A stretch of DNA of 64,000 nt from an uncultured Spartobacteria bacterium (lineage in GTDB: Bacteria; Verrucomicrobiota; Verrucomicrobiia; Chthoniobacterales; Chthoniobacteraceae). The notes below the pieces were generated by a model that was not told the DNA's origin, searched no databases, and saw only the letters and a list, made by a program, of their open reading frames with translations. Where the stretch lies: contig CAIXGS010000077.1 of assembly GCA_903919125.1 (NCBI GenBank), forward strand, positions 1 through 64,000, given 5' to 3'. Of the stretch, positions 40,714 through 49,500 are shown piece after piece (position 1 is the stretch's first letter; every line of letters starts with the position of its first letter). Both the position numbers and the translations under genes were made by a program.

Positions 40714-41691
40714 CTAAAAATTGAATAGGCCCCCAAGTAAAGAAACGGAACCGATCGCAAATGCTCCGATAAGCACCATTGATGCCAGACCAATCAGAAC
40801 ACCAACACAAATTAACAAACCATCGCGCTCCACCATTCCGAGTGATGTGACGAAAATAGCGATTGCCGGTGGCATATTCGTCGCTGGAATCGGCAACGCA
40901 ATAAACAGAGCGAGCACAAAAATAAATATCCCTAGCAACCGTTGCGTCAGCGCAGAAGACGCCCAGTTCCCGCGCGGCTTTGCCCCCTTCTCAAGGCGCT
41001 TCAGGGCTGGCAAAACTGCATGAATCGCTGCGGCAAGCGCTTTTCTGGGGACCTTGCGCCGGAGCACCCATTTCGGCAGTCGTAACTCCTTCTTCCCCGC
41101 GATCATCTGGGCGGAGACAACCGCCGTGGGCAAGGCAACGATCGCCGATATTCCTGGCACGGGAATCGGAACCACCTCCGGGATTGAGAATGCCAAAAGC
41201 GACACCCCAAATGAGGACGTGCCCAAGCCGGCGCAAATTTGCTCCACGGTAAACCACTCGTCGGAATTGTTGGCAAGAAGCGCCTTCAACACATCCGAAG
41301 TTCTCTGAGCTTCAGACTCCGCGGTGCTTGCTTCCACCTTAGGCTCAGGTGACTTTGCTGAGGCTGCCTTTGTGGCGGCTTTGGCGGCTACCTTAGAGGT
41401 AACTTTTTTAGCAGGGGCCTTCTTCAAGGGAGACTTTTCGGGTAGGGCCACTTCCTGAAAGTCTTTTGCGAGAAACTTGCCTTTTTTAGGGCTGGCCTTT
41501 GGCGTCTTCGCTGTAGGTGCCGTCTTGATGACAGACGCCGTCTTCTTCTTAGTGACAGACGCGGCCTCGGTGACAGGTGCATCCTTCGTTGAAATCTCAG
41601 ATACAGGTTTGGATGAGCCTGACTTTGACTTGGTCGAAGCCGCCTTCACCGTAATCTTCTTAGGTTTCTCCTTAGACTTCTCAGATGTCAT
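40714..41691 (-). CDS. ExoD-family membrane protein with histone-H1-like N-terminal tail
   Basis: 325 residues. About the first 130 are low-complexity, rich in Lys, Ala, Ser and Thr (runs such as KKAPAKKVTSKVAAKAATKAA), like bacterial H1-type tails. The remainder matches the ExoD exopolysaccharide-synthesis family: GTSSFGVSLLAFSIPEVVPIPVPG, then a WVLRRKVPRK segment, LPIPATNMPPA and MVERDGLL, with several membrane helices. ExoD itself is linked to rhizobial exopolysaccharide, but the biochemical role of the family is unclear. It is first in the minus-strand cluster leading to the two P-type ATPase genes. Confidence 0.8.
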   Translation of the reverse strand: MTSEKSKEKPKKITVKAASTKSKSGSSKPVSEISTKDAPVTEAASVTKKKTASVIKTAPTAKTPKASPKKGKFLAKDFQEVALPEKSPLKKAPAKKVTSKVAAKAATKAASAKSPEPKVEASTAESEAQRTSDVLKALLANNSDEWFTVEQICAGLGTSSFGVSLLAFSIPEVVPIPVPGISAIVALPTAVVSAQMIAGKKELRLPKWVLRRKVPRKALAAAIHAVLPALKRLEKGAKPRGNWASSALTQRLLGIFIFVLALFIALPIPATNMPPAIAIFVTSLGMVERDGLLICVGVLIGLASMVLIGAFAIGSVSLLGGLFNF

Positions 41692-42148
41692 GGATGTTAG
41701 TGATAACGTCTCTGACAGTCATATTCAAGCTTTCGCTAGAAAAGCGCGATGTGTTTTCGTGATAAAATCAGATAATGTTATCGGGTCGCTATCGCCTTGC
41801 CCGCTCTTATCCGCCTACTTTAAAGGGGCCGCTTTTTGCTTAAATGTTTTGCTTCAACGGTTTACTTTGCAATTCACCTTCAAATGCCACCGCAAAATGT
41901 TAGACCACAGCATATTGCAAGCGGCACGTAGCCCTCGGTTTGCCCCCACGGCAGCTACCAATGCTAAACACGAACAGCTCGGAGCATACCGGTTGGCAAA
42001 TGTAGAGTTTGCGATGGTTTCCTTGAGCCGTTAGCGAGAACTCCTTAAAATTAAGTCCCCCCAGATGACGAATCGCAATGAATTCGCTATTCAGGTCCGT
42101 TAGTCTTCGGCTGAGGGGGCTTTCCTACCCTTCACCAATTTCCATCCC
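41692..42148. other. Divergent intergenic region, ExoD-like cluster / sulfatase
   Basis: 457 bp between divergent genes. A plus-strand frame covering 41477-42034 is mostly the antisense of the Lys/Ala-rich tail and looks spurious. The region should carry promoters for both directions. I found no convincing motif, riboswitch or repeat. Confidence 0.5.
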
Positions 42149-43825
42149 ATGAACGCACGTGTTTTTGTCGCACTCCTAATTTTATCTCTCGGAGTTGATC
42201 GCGCTCAATCGGCGGAAAAGTCGGTAAAGCCCAATATCATTTTCATACTTGCTGATGATCTTGGATTCGCAGAGGTCAGCGCTAACAAAGCAGACCACTA
42301 TAAGACGCCCAACATCGACGCACTGGCCAACGAAGGCGTGCGCTTCAATCACTTCTATACGGCGCCACTTTGCGGCCCCTCCAGGGCAATGATTCTCACC
42401 GGGCGCTACGGTTTCCGTTCGGGTGCCGTGAGCCAAACCGCATGCGGAGACATGATCCGCACGGGCCCCAAAGCCGAAGTGATGGTTCCTTCGGTGCTCA
42501 AAAAGGCTGGCTACTCCACCGCGATGATTGGCAAATGGGGGCAGATTCTACCCTCGGGCAATGCAGCAGAATGGGGGTTCGACCACATGCTGAGTTTCAA
42601 GGGCAGTGGGATTTATTGGAACAAAACCGCAGCCGCGGCGTGGGTGAAAAAGTACGGCATCGCGGGCGACAAGGATGGCGAGAACGGCGTTCGCGCCAAC
42701 CCTGGTCCCTACAACATTAACGATAAAAACCTCATGCTGGCGGACAATGAATACCTGCCTGACTTGCTGCACACCAACGCCATCGACTTTATCAACGAGC
42801 ACAAGGACAAGCCTTTCTTTCTCTATTATTCAATGTCGCACGTGCACGGGCAGCATCTTCCCACCCCGGACAGCGCCCCGCCCGATATGGGCAAGGACGC
42901 GACTGCGCGTTATAACCAAATTTACACCGACAACATCACCTACATGGACAAGCTCGTTGGCAAACTCATCGCCGAGTTGGATAGACTTAAGCTGCGCGAG
43001 AATACGGTCATCGTGTTCATGGGGGACAATGGCACTGGGAAGCGTAACGCAGATCGCGCGACCATCGGGGGGCGGCGTCTGGTTGGACAAAAGGGCAGCA
43101 TGGAAGAAGGCGGCGGCCTCGTTCCCTTCATAGTGCATTGGAGGGGAGTGACCGCTTCGGGATCGGTAAACGACAACATAAGCGATGCTTCCGATCTGCT
43201 CCCGACCTTCGCGGAGATCGCCGGCGCACCTCTTCCAGAGGACCGGGTCATCGACGGCATCAGCTTAGTTCCCCAACTTAGAGGTGAAACCACATCTCGA
43301 CGCACTTGGGCATTCACACAATTGGGCGAGAATTGGCACGTGCGCGAAGCCGGTTGGAAGCTCAATCAAGCCGCTGAACTCTTTGACATGAAGAACGCTC
43401 CATTCGAGGAGATCTCGGTACCCGCCGGTTCCAAAGACGATGCCTCGGTGGCCGCGCGCAAACGTCTGAGCGCGGCGCTCGTTCAACTCGATCCGGCGGC
43501 AGGTTTCAAAGCCGCGGGCGATGGACGCGGCGACAAGAAACAAAATAAAAAGGGAAAAAACTCTGCCCCCGAGGAGAAGTCCAACTCCGCCGAGACGAGT
43601 CCCGCGGCAAAGCCGGATGAGGAATTAGCTGAGCGCGGCGAAAAATTCGACAAACTCGACAAAGACAAAGCAGGCAAGCTCGGCCGTGATTATTTCATTT
43701 CCACCCAACGCGATGGTGCATCAGCCGCTGAGCGCTTCGGGAAATACGACGTAGACGGGGACGGCTTTCTTTCGCGTGAAGAATACGTCACCCGAGGCCG
43801 CAAGTCGAAACCCACAGGCAAGTGA
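42149..43825 (+). CDS. Secreted sulfatase with C-terminal EF-hand tail
   Basis: 558 residues with a signal peptide (cleavage near AQSA-EK, residue 22). The formylglycine motif is Cys75-Gly-Pro-Ser-Arg79. Metal ligands are Asp36-Asp37 near the N-terminus and DNG in FMGDNGTGK, with the conserved IGKWG lysine motif. The final ~100 residues are a Lys/Glu-rich linker followed by a canonical EF-hand loop (DVDGDGFLSREEY, about 534-546) and a degenerate one before it. It hydrolyses sulfate esters, probably of polysaccharides. Sulfatases of this type are abundant in Planctomycetota and Verrucomicrobiota. No maturase gene is nearby. Confidence 0.92.
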   Translation: MNARVFVALLILSLGVDRAQSAEKSVKPNIIFILADDLGFAEVSANKADHYKTPNIDALANEGVRFNHFYTAPLCGPSRAMILTGRYGFRSGAVSQTACGDMIRTGPKAEVMVPSVLKKAGYSTAMIGKWGQILPSGNAAEWGFDHMLSFKGSGIYWNKTAAAAWVKKYGIAGDKDGENGVRANPGPYNINDKNLMLADNEYLPDLLHTNAIDFINEHKDKPFFLYYSMSHVHGQHLPTPDSAPPDMGKDATARYNQIYTDNITYMDKLVGKLIAELDRLKLRENTVIVFMGDNGTGKRNADRATIGGRRLVGQKGSMEEGGGLVPFIVHWRGVTASGSVNDNISDASDLLPTFAEIAGAPLPEDRVIDGISLVPQLRGETTSRRTWAFTQLGENWHVREAGWKLNQAAELFDMKNAPFEEISVPAGSKDDASVAARKRLSAALVQLDPAAGFKAAGDGRGDKKQNKKGKNSAPEEKSNSAETSPAAKPDEELAERGEKFDKLDKDKAGKLGRDYFISTQRDGASAAERFGKYDVDGDGFLSREEYVTRGRKSKPTGK

Positions 43826-43892
43826 TTTTTGAGCGGTATCGAAGCTGGGAGATTTGCGCCGCGGGCTTGAATCTTAGCTGAGCGTCTCGGGT

Positions 43893-44777
43893 TTAGTTGG
43901 CAGGCTGTTCTCTCGGCAGGAGTTTCTGCTTTGTCGAAGTGGACGAATTGCGCTGAGGAGTGGGTGAGGCTTGTGGTTGCGGCCTTACTTGGGCGGGCAC
44001 ACCACTTTGCGCAGGCGGAGCACCAGAGCCTTCGGTGCGTTGGGGAATACCGCGGTTGGGGAAACCCTGCGGCGAAGAGGCTACTGGAGCCATTTGCGGA
44101 GCCCCCTGTGGAGCGGAGGGAAAACTCCTTGCTGGGACGTTTTGATTACCTCGGTTAGGAAAAAAGCCCTGCGGCGAAGAGGCTGCTGGGGCTATTTGCG
44201 GAGCTCCCTGTGGGGCGGAGGGGAAAGTCCTAGATGGGACGTTTTGATTACCTCGGTTAGGGAAAAAGCCCTGCGGCGAGGAAGCTACTGGAGCCGTTTG
44301 CGGGGCTCCCTGTGGGGCGGAGGAAAAGTTCCTTGTTGGGAAGCCTGAGGTTTGTCGTGTTGGAAAGGGGCTCACCGAATACTGCTGGTTGGGGGGCACC
44401 GGACGCGCTGCGGGGCTAGGGCTGTTTTGGTAAACCACCGTTCTCGGTATAACGGTGCGCTGGGAGTAGTAGGGGTGGTGGTTGTTGTAATAACCTCTGC
44501 TTGGCAACTCGCGAACATAGTAGCGGCGGCCGTGTTCCACATAGAAATATTGGCCCGAGGCAAAGTAATAATTGATTCCACTAGAGACGTAGTAGGGAGT
44601 CCCCAGTAACACCGTTTCTCTCACGTACGGAAGCTCAGGCATGCGCTGCTCGTAGGGATTAACTCCGTAACTTGGCTGCTGATACGTTGGCGCGGGTTCA
44701 TAGTTATACGGTGTGACCACACAACCAGGGAGAAAAGCAAAAGCGAGCAGTGGCCAGAGGTGGCAGTTTGTTTTCAT
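43893..44777 (-). CDS. Repeat-containing lipoprotein
   Basis: 294 residues with a lipobox FLPG-Cys19, so it is probably anchored in a membrane after processing. Residues 20-110 are rich in Tyr and Pro, with an aromatic segment (INYYFASGQYFYVEHGRRYYVREL) like small YXWGXW-type or SH3-like envelope proteins. Residues 151-250 contain three tandem copies of a 34-residue Pro/Gln/Ser-rich repeat (FPSAPQGAPQ...SSPQGFFPNRGNQNVP). A Gln/Pro-rich tail follows. Function unknown. Confidence 0.75.
   Translation of the reverse strand: MKTNCHLWPLLAFAFLPGCVVTPYNYEPAPTYQQPSYGVNPYEQRMPELPYVRETVLLGTPYYVSSGINYYFASGQYFYVEHGRRYYVRELPSRGYYNNHHPYYSQRTVIPRTVVYQNSPSPAARPVPPNQQYSVSPFPTRQTSGFPTRNFSSAPQGAPQTAPVASSPQGFFPNRGNQNVPSRTFPSAPQGAPQIAPAASSPQGFFPNRGNQNVPARSFPSAPQGAPQMAPVASSPQGFPNRGIPQRTEGSGAPPAQSGVPAQVRPQPQASPTPQRNSSTSTKQKLLPREQPAN
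44028..44327 (-). repeat. 102-bp tandem repeat (three copies) in lipoprotein gene
   Basis: Three nearly identical 34-codon units begin at residues 151, 185 and 219 of the lipoprotein. The third copy is shortened after the PQGF segment. High DNA identity suggests recent duplication and likely length variation between strains. Confidence 0.85.
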
Positions 44778-45104
44778 GGGGTAAGAGGGGGTGGGGCGGT
44801 GAGGTTGGAAATGAGGGTAAGATTCAATTTCCCGCTGATGCCCAGTTTTTTCAGCCTAGATGCGGGCACATTCTTTGAAGTTTACTCTTACCAAATTTCG
44901 CCTGTGGCGTCCAGTCACAATCGGCCATTATGCATCGCGGCGTAAATTTATGGTGACAGGCCAGTCAACCTGCAACACCCCCTCCCCAAACTTTGGCGTA
45001 GACCCTGTTCTTGACCCGCCGCTCAGAAGCCTCTGCTTTCGACGATTCAAAATCCGCCACAGCCTCACTGAGACCGCCGCAGGGTCTCTTCCGTTTACCC
45101 GTGG
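44778..45104. other. Intergenic region between lipoprotein gene and tRNA-Val
   Basis: 327 bp. It contains a 6-bp hairpin at 45070-45088 (GAGACC/GGTCTC) that could be the end of the tRNA-Val transcript, although no U-run follows. The rest should hold the lipoprotein promoter. No other element recognised. Confidence 0.45.
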
Positions 45105-45179
45105 TGGTGCGCGGTGCGGGGTTTGAACCCACGACCCCTACAGTGTCAGTGTAGTGCTCTACCGCTGAGCTAACCGCGC
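45105..45179 (-). tRNA. tRNA-Val (anticodon GAC)
   Basis: Minus-strand cloverleaf. The acceptor GCGCGGT pairs with ACCGCGC. The D arm is GCTC/GAGC. The anticodon stem CTACA/TGTAG holds loop CTGACAC, with anticodon GAC at 45147-45145. The T arm is GTGGG-TTCAAAC-CCCGC, followed by ACCA with an encoded CCA end. Confidence 0.96.
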
Positions 45180-45453
45180 CTTGACTATCTATTTTCCACT
45201 CTCAAACTCTGATTTCTTAAGATCAATCGGAGGGGGAAAAGAAGGTGAGGCGATACGCATCTCCATTCAAGAAAAAACACTCGCCCCAATCTCTAAGACC
45301 TCAAAACTAGTGTTTTTTTGAAAAACGGGTTGCAGAGTAAACCGTCGCACCTCCCTCAAGGAATTCTATGGTTAGTAAAACCATTCGGCTGCAGTAACTC
45401 GTCTCGCAGGCGGGAACTTCTAGATTGGAGCAAAATCCGTAACGCCTTAGAAA

Positions 45454-46248
45454 TCAAGAGCTCGCGCTGGAATATCGCCTCAGCCCTTGCAGCCACAGCA
45501 GGCGGCTTAGTCCGAGCAGCAGCGCCGCCGAGAAGGCCAGTTGAGCGATGCCCGCCCACGGCGTCTCCGCGAATTGAGTGAGCACACGCGTGGGCACATT
45601 GGCGACCAGAATCACCGGTATGAGCCAACTGAACACCAACTTGAAGCTACCGTGAAAGACGGAGTCTGGGTAGCGGCCAATGTTAAACAGGTTGAAATAA
45701 CCGTAAACCAATCCCTGTGCGCGAATGATCCAAAAGCACAGGGTCGAGAGGCCGCACATCACGCTAAAATGGACGACCACCCCCAGTAACACGCAGAGCG
45801 CATATAAAAGCACTTGAGACAATGTGGGCCAAATACCCAATTTGGACAGAGCAAAGCCCGTGATACACAGACCGATCACGGTGTTGACAAGGTTATCCAT
45901 GCCAAACTGTTTGGTGGAAGCCGCGAACTGCGAGTCCATTGGTAGGGTCAGATAAACATCCAGTTTACCGGTACGAACCAGCTCGGGGATTTGGGTCAAA
46001 TTGACGTAGAAAAAGGCCTGAAAAATCTGAGCCACCACTTGGTGAGTTCCCACCAGCGCAACCACCTGCCACCGCGTCCAGTCACCGATGTATTCCACGT
46101 GACTGAAAAGGACATCAATGAAGAGAACCTGCCCAAGAAACCAGAGCACTTCTACCACCGTCCAGAGCAAGAAGTTGGCCTTGAAGCTCATTTCGCGAAT
46201 CAGTGAGTTGCGAAAAAGTAGGGCGTAAATTTGGAAGTAACGCAGCAT
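45454..46248 (-). CDS. ABC-2 family permease (PF06182-like)
   Basis: 264 residues with about six membrane segments. The opening MLRYFQIYALLFRNSLIREMSFKANF and the block LVRTGKLDVYLTLPMDSQF are typical of the ABC-2 permease family in which two permeases usually pair with one ATPase. Neither the ATPase nor a second permease lies beside it in this window. The gene directly upstream on the other strand is a peptide synthetase, so a partner may lie elsewhere. Substrate unknown. Confidence 0.82.
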   Translation of the reverse strand: MLRYFQIYALLFRNSLIREMSFKANFLLWTVVEVLWFLGQVLFIDVLFSHVEYIGDWTRWQVVALVGTHQVVAQIFQAFFYVNLTQIPELVRTGKLDVYLTLPMDSQFAASTKQFGMDNLVNTVIGLCITGFALSKLGIWPTLSQVLLYALCVLLGVVVHFSVMCGLSTLCFWIIRAQGLVYGYFNLFNIGRYPDSVFHGSFKLVFSWLIPVILVANVPTRVLTQFAETPWAGIAQLAFSAALLLGLSRLLWLQGLRRYSSASS

Positions 46249-46517
46249 GAAAAGGAAGAGAGCAGTTTAACGCGTCTCGAGGCGTGCCCAAGTTCAACTT
46301 GGGAGTGAGCAGAAGTTTTTCACAAAACGCTAAACGACTCTCGAAACGCATTAAATTGGACCACAGGGCTTTCCTCTTCAAAAAGATAGCCTACAAGTGA
46401 GGCTCGAAACGCTAGCGGGGAGATAAACCCGCGCTAGACCGCCTCCCTCTAATCACGCCGTTTACTGGATGCTTTTAATATAAACGAGGGGTTTGCGCGA
46501 CAAAGGGAGGGAAGCTA

Positions 46518-49500
46518 TTGTCAGCTCTTCCGAATCCCCCGCTACATGCCCACCATTTTCCCTTCATGATTCTCCGAGGCGACCCCCGGCCAGAGTTCCT
46601 GCGGGAGGAAACCTTGCGGGATATTCTCCAGAAAACAGCGGAGCTTTTTCCCGACAAAACAGCCCTTTCCTCATCAGGCGGGCAAGTGAGTTATGGCGCA
46701 CTGTGGGCTTCGGCAACGGCTATTGGTGAGGCGCTTAGCGCGTTGGGAGTGGGCCCCGGCGCCATTGTGGGGCTGCTGCTCCCGCGCGGAGCCGAGCTGC
46801 TCGTTGCTCAAGCTGGAATCACCATCAGCGGCGCCGCGTGGCTGCCGTTTGACTCTGAGGTTCCCCTCGAGCGCGCCGCAGTTTGTCTGACCTCGGCGAA
46901 CAGCAGCGGCGTCGTTACGTTGCGCGAATGGTTGCCACGGCTCGCCGCGCTTCCGGTGCCGGTGTGGTGCTTGGAAGACTTGCTAGCACTCGGCACCGCG
47001 CGCAGCCCCGTCCGCCCCAGCGGAGCAACCTACCCAGCTTACGTCATTTACACCTCGGGCTCCACAGGAACTCCTAAGGGAATTATCATCAGCCAGAGAA
47101 ACATCTGCCATTTTCTGCGTAGCGAAAACGCCATTCTCGAAATTCAGAAAGACGACATTGTGTATCAAGGATTCTCCGTGGCGTTTGATATGTCCTTTGA
47201 GGAAATCTGGATATCCTATCTCGTGGGCGCCTCCATCTGGATCGCCCCAGCAGAGGCAGTTGCCGATCCAGACGCGATTTGCGACGCACTGGAATCCCAG
47301 CATATCACCGTGCTCCACGCAGTTCCAACGCTTGTTGCTTTATTAGAACGACTTCCTGCGCACCTGCGTCTGCTCAACATCGGCGGTGAAGCTTGTCCCG
47401 ACGCGTTAGCACGGAAGCTAACCGGTAAAGGACGTCGCGTTTTCAACACGTACGGACCGACGGAAACGACTGTCACCGCCAGCGTGGCAGAGCTATTTCC
47501 CAACCAACTTGTCACCATTGGCAGTCCCCTACCCAATTATGGGATGCTCGTCCTCGACCCACAGCACCAGTCACTTGCAGCGGGCGAGTTGGGCGAAATT
47601 GCGGTGTTCGGCCCTGGAGTGAGCCCTGGTTACCTGCGATTACCAGAGTTAACGGCCAGCCGATTCATCAACAATCCATTGGCCAATAATAATTTAGAAG
47701 AGCGACTTTACCTTACAGGCGACCTCGGCCGCATCGATGAAAACGGCCAAATCCACTGTTTGGGCCGCGTGGATCATCAGGTTAAAATTCGCGGCTTCCG
47801 TATCGAATTGGACGAAGTCGCCGCCGCTTTAGCTCGTCAAAAGGGCATAGGTACGGCAGCCGCAGTGGTGCGCGAGCTTTACGGCTCTGAGGAGATCGTC
47901 GCCTTCGCCGTTGCGAGTACCTCCGAAGCAGCGCTACCTCCAGCGGCTCTAAGGCAGGAACTTTCAGAGTTTCTTCCCCATTACATGTTGCCTGCGCACA
48001 TCGAGCTTTTGGAGGAAATGCCGCGCCTGATTTCGGGTAAAGTTGATTTACACGCGCTCAGACGACTGCCGTTAATTACTGGCACTGTGGTTGAAACAGA
48101 GGCCGTTCACCAACCAACCAGCGCGGCCGCCCTCGCACTGTGGGGCGCGCTTGCCGTACTTTTTCCAGGACGCTCCCCTCGGCCTGAGCACGATTTTTTC
48201 GACGATCTCGGCGGGCATTCGCTGTTAGCGGCCCGTTTGGTGTCGCTACTTCGCAAACAGGCGGGCTTCGAAAGTGTCAGCGTCCAACACATTTACCGCA
48301 ACCGACTTCTCGGGGAGATTGCCGAGGCAATCGGCGCGTTGGACGTCGGAGCCACACCGTTGGTGGAGCCGCATCCGGCACCACCTCTCTGGCGACGAGC
48401 GCTTTGCGGAACGGCGCAATTCGTTTGCCTACCCTTTCTTATCCTACTGCAACTACTGCAATGGCTGGCTCCATTTTTGACCTACCACTCGCTGACAGGC
48501 GCGACCACGGACAGCCTTCCAAGGGCTATCGGAGTCTCGGTTGTCGTCTACCTCCTCACTTTGTTGCTGTCTTTCCCGCTCAGTGTGAGTCTGCGTGCAT
48601 TGCTCGTTGGGAAGCTCCAACCGGGGTCTTATCCGCTCTGGGGAGTGACGTATTTCCGTTGGTGGTTAGGCACCCAATTGACGAACATTTGTCCGGTTCA
48701 TCTAATTTCAGGCACACCGTGGAAAATGCTCCATTTGAAGATACTGGGAGCCAAAGTTAGCCGGGATGTGATGCTCAATTCACTCACAGTTTCCGTGCCA
48801 GAGTTGGTAGAAATTGGAGAGGGTGTTTGCGTCGGCACATTCGTGAATCTCGAAAACGCCCGTGTAGAAGCGGGCCGGTTGTTGGTGGGGCGCATCAAGA
48901 TTGGAGCCGGCGCGACATTGGAATCTTATTCAGTGATGGAAAACGATACGGAGCTGGGAGCCGGCGCGAGACTTGGCGGACAGTCCTGCTTGTCGCAGGG
49001 ACGCAAGATTCCGGCCGGCGAGACGTGGTCCGGCGCGCCCGCAAAGCCCGTAGCAGACGCCGAAGCTGACCCGCTGGCGGCATTGGGTCCAGCGCCTCAG
49101 AATGATACGCTCAACCATCTCTGGCGCTTGGTATTCTACGCCACAGGTGGTGCCCTCGTGGCTATCTTATTTTTTATGCCAACCTTCCCCGCCTTCGTGC
49201 TGCTGGACTGGATTGATGCACACACAATCGATCTCTTCGAGAGCGCACTGAAATGGTGGGAGGTCTTTCCCTTTTTCTTTGCCTTGGCTATGCCGGCAGC
49301 CTTTCTCTTCGTATTGCTTACCGCTCTGGTGGCGGGCGGATTGCTGCGCTGCTTCCCGAAACTGCAACCGGGCCACTTTCCTTTACACGGCTCCATTTAC
49401 AGGCGCAAATGGCTTCTTTCCACAGTATTAGATACAAGCCTCCAAGTTCTCCACGGCCTTTACGCCTCTATTTACGCTTCATCATGGATGCGCCTGCTGG

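Noticed and set aside
41477-42034. 185-codon plus-strand frame over the start of the ExoD-like gene
   Set aside because: Its first half is the antisense of the Lys/Ala-rich tail and its second half is random intergenic sequence.
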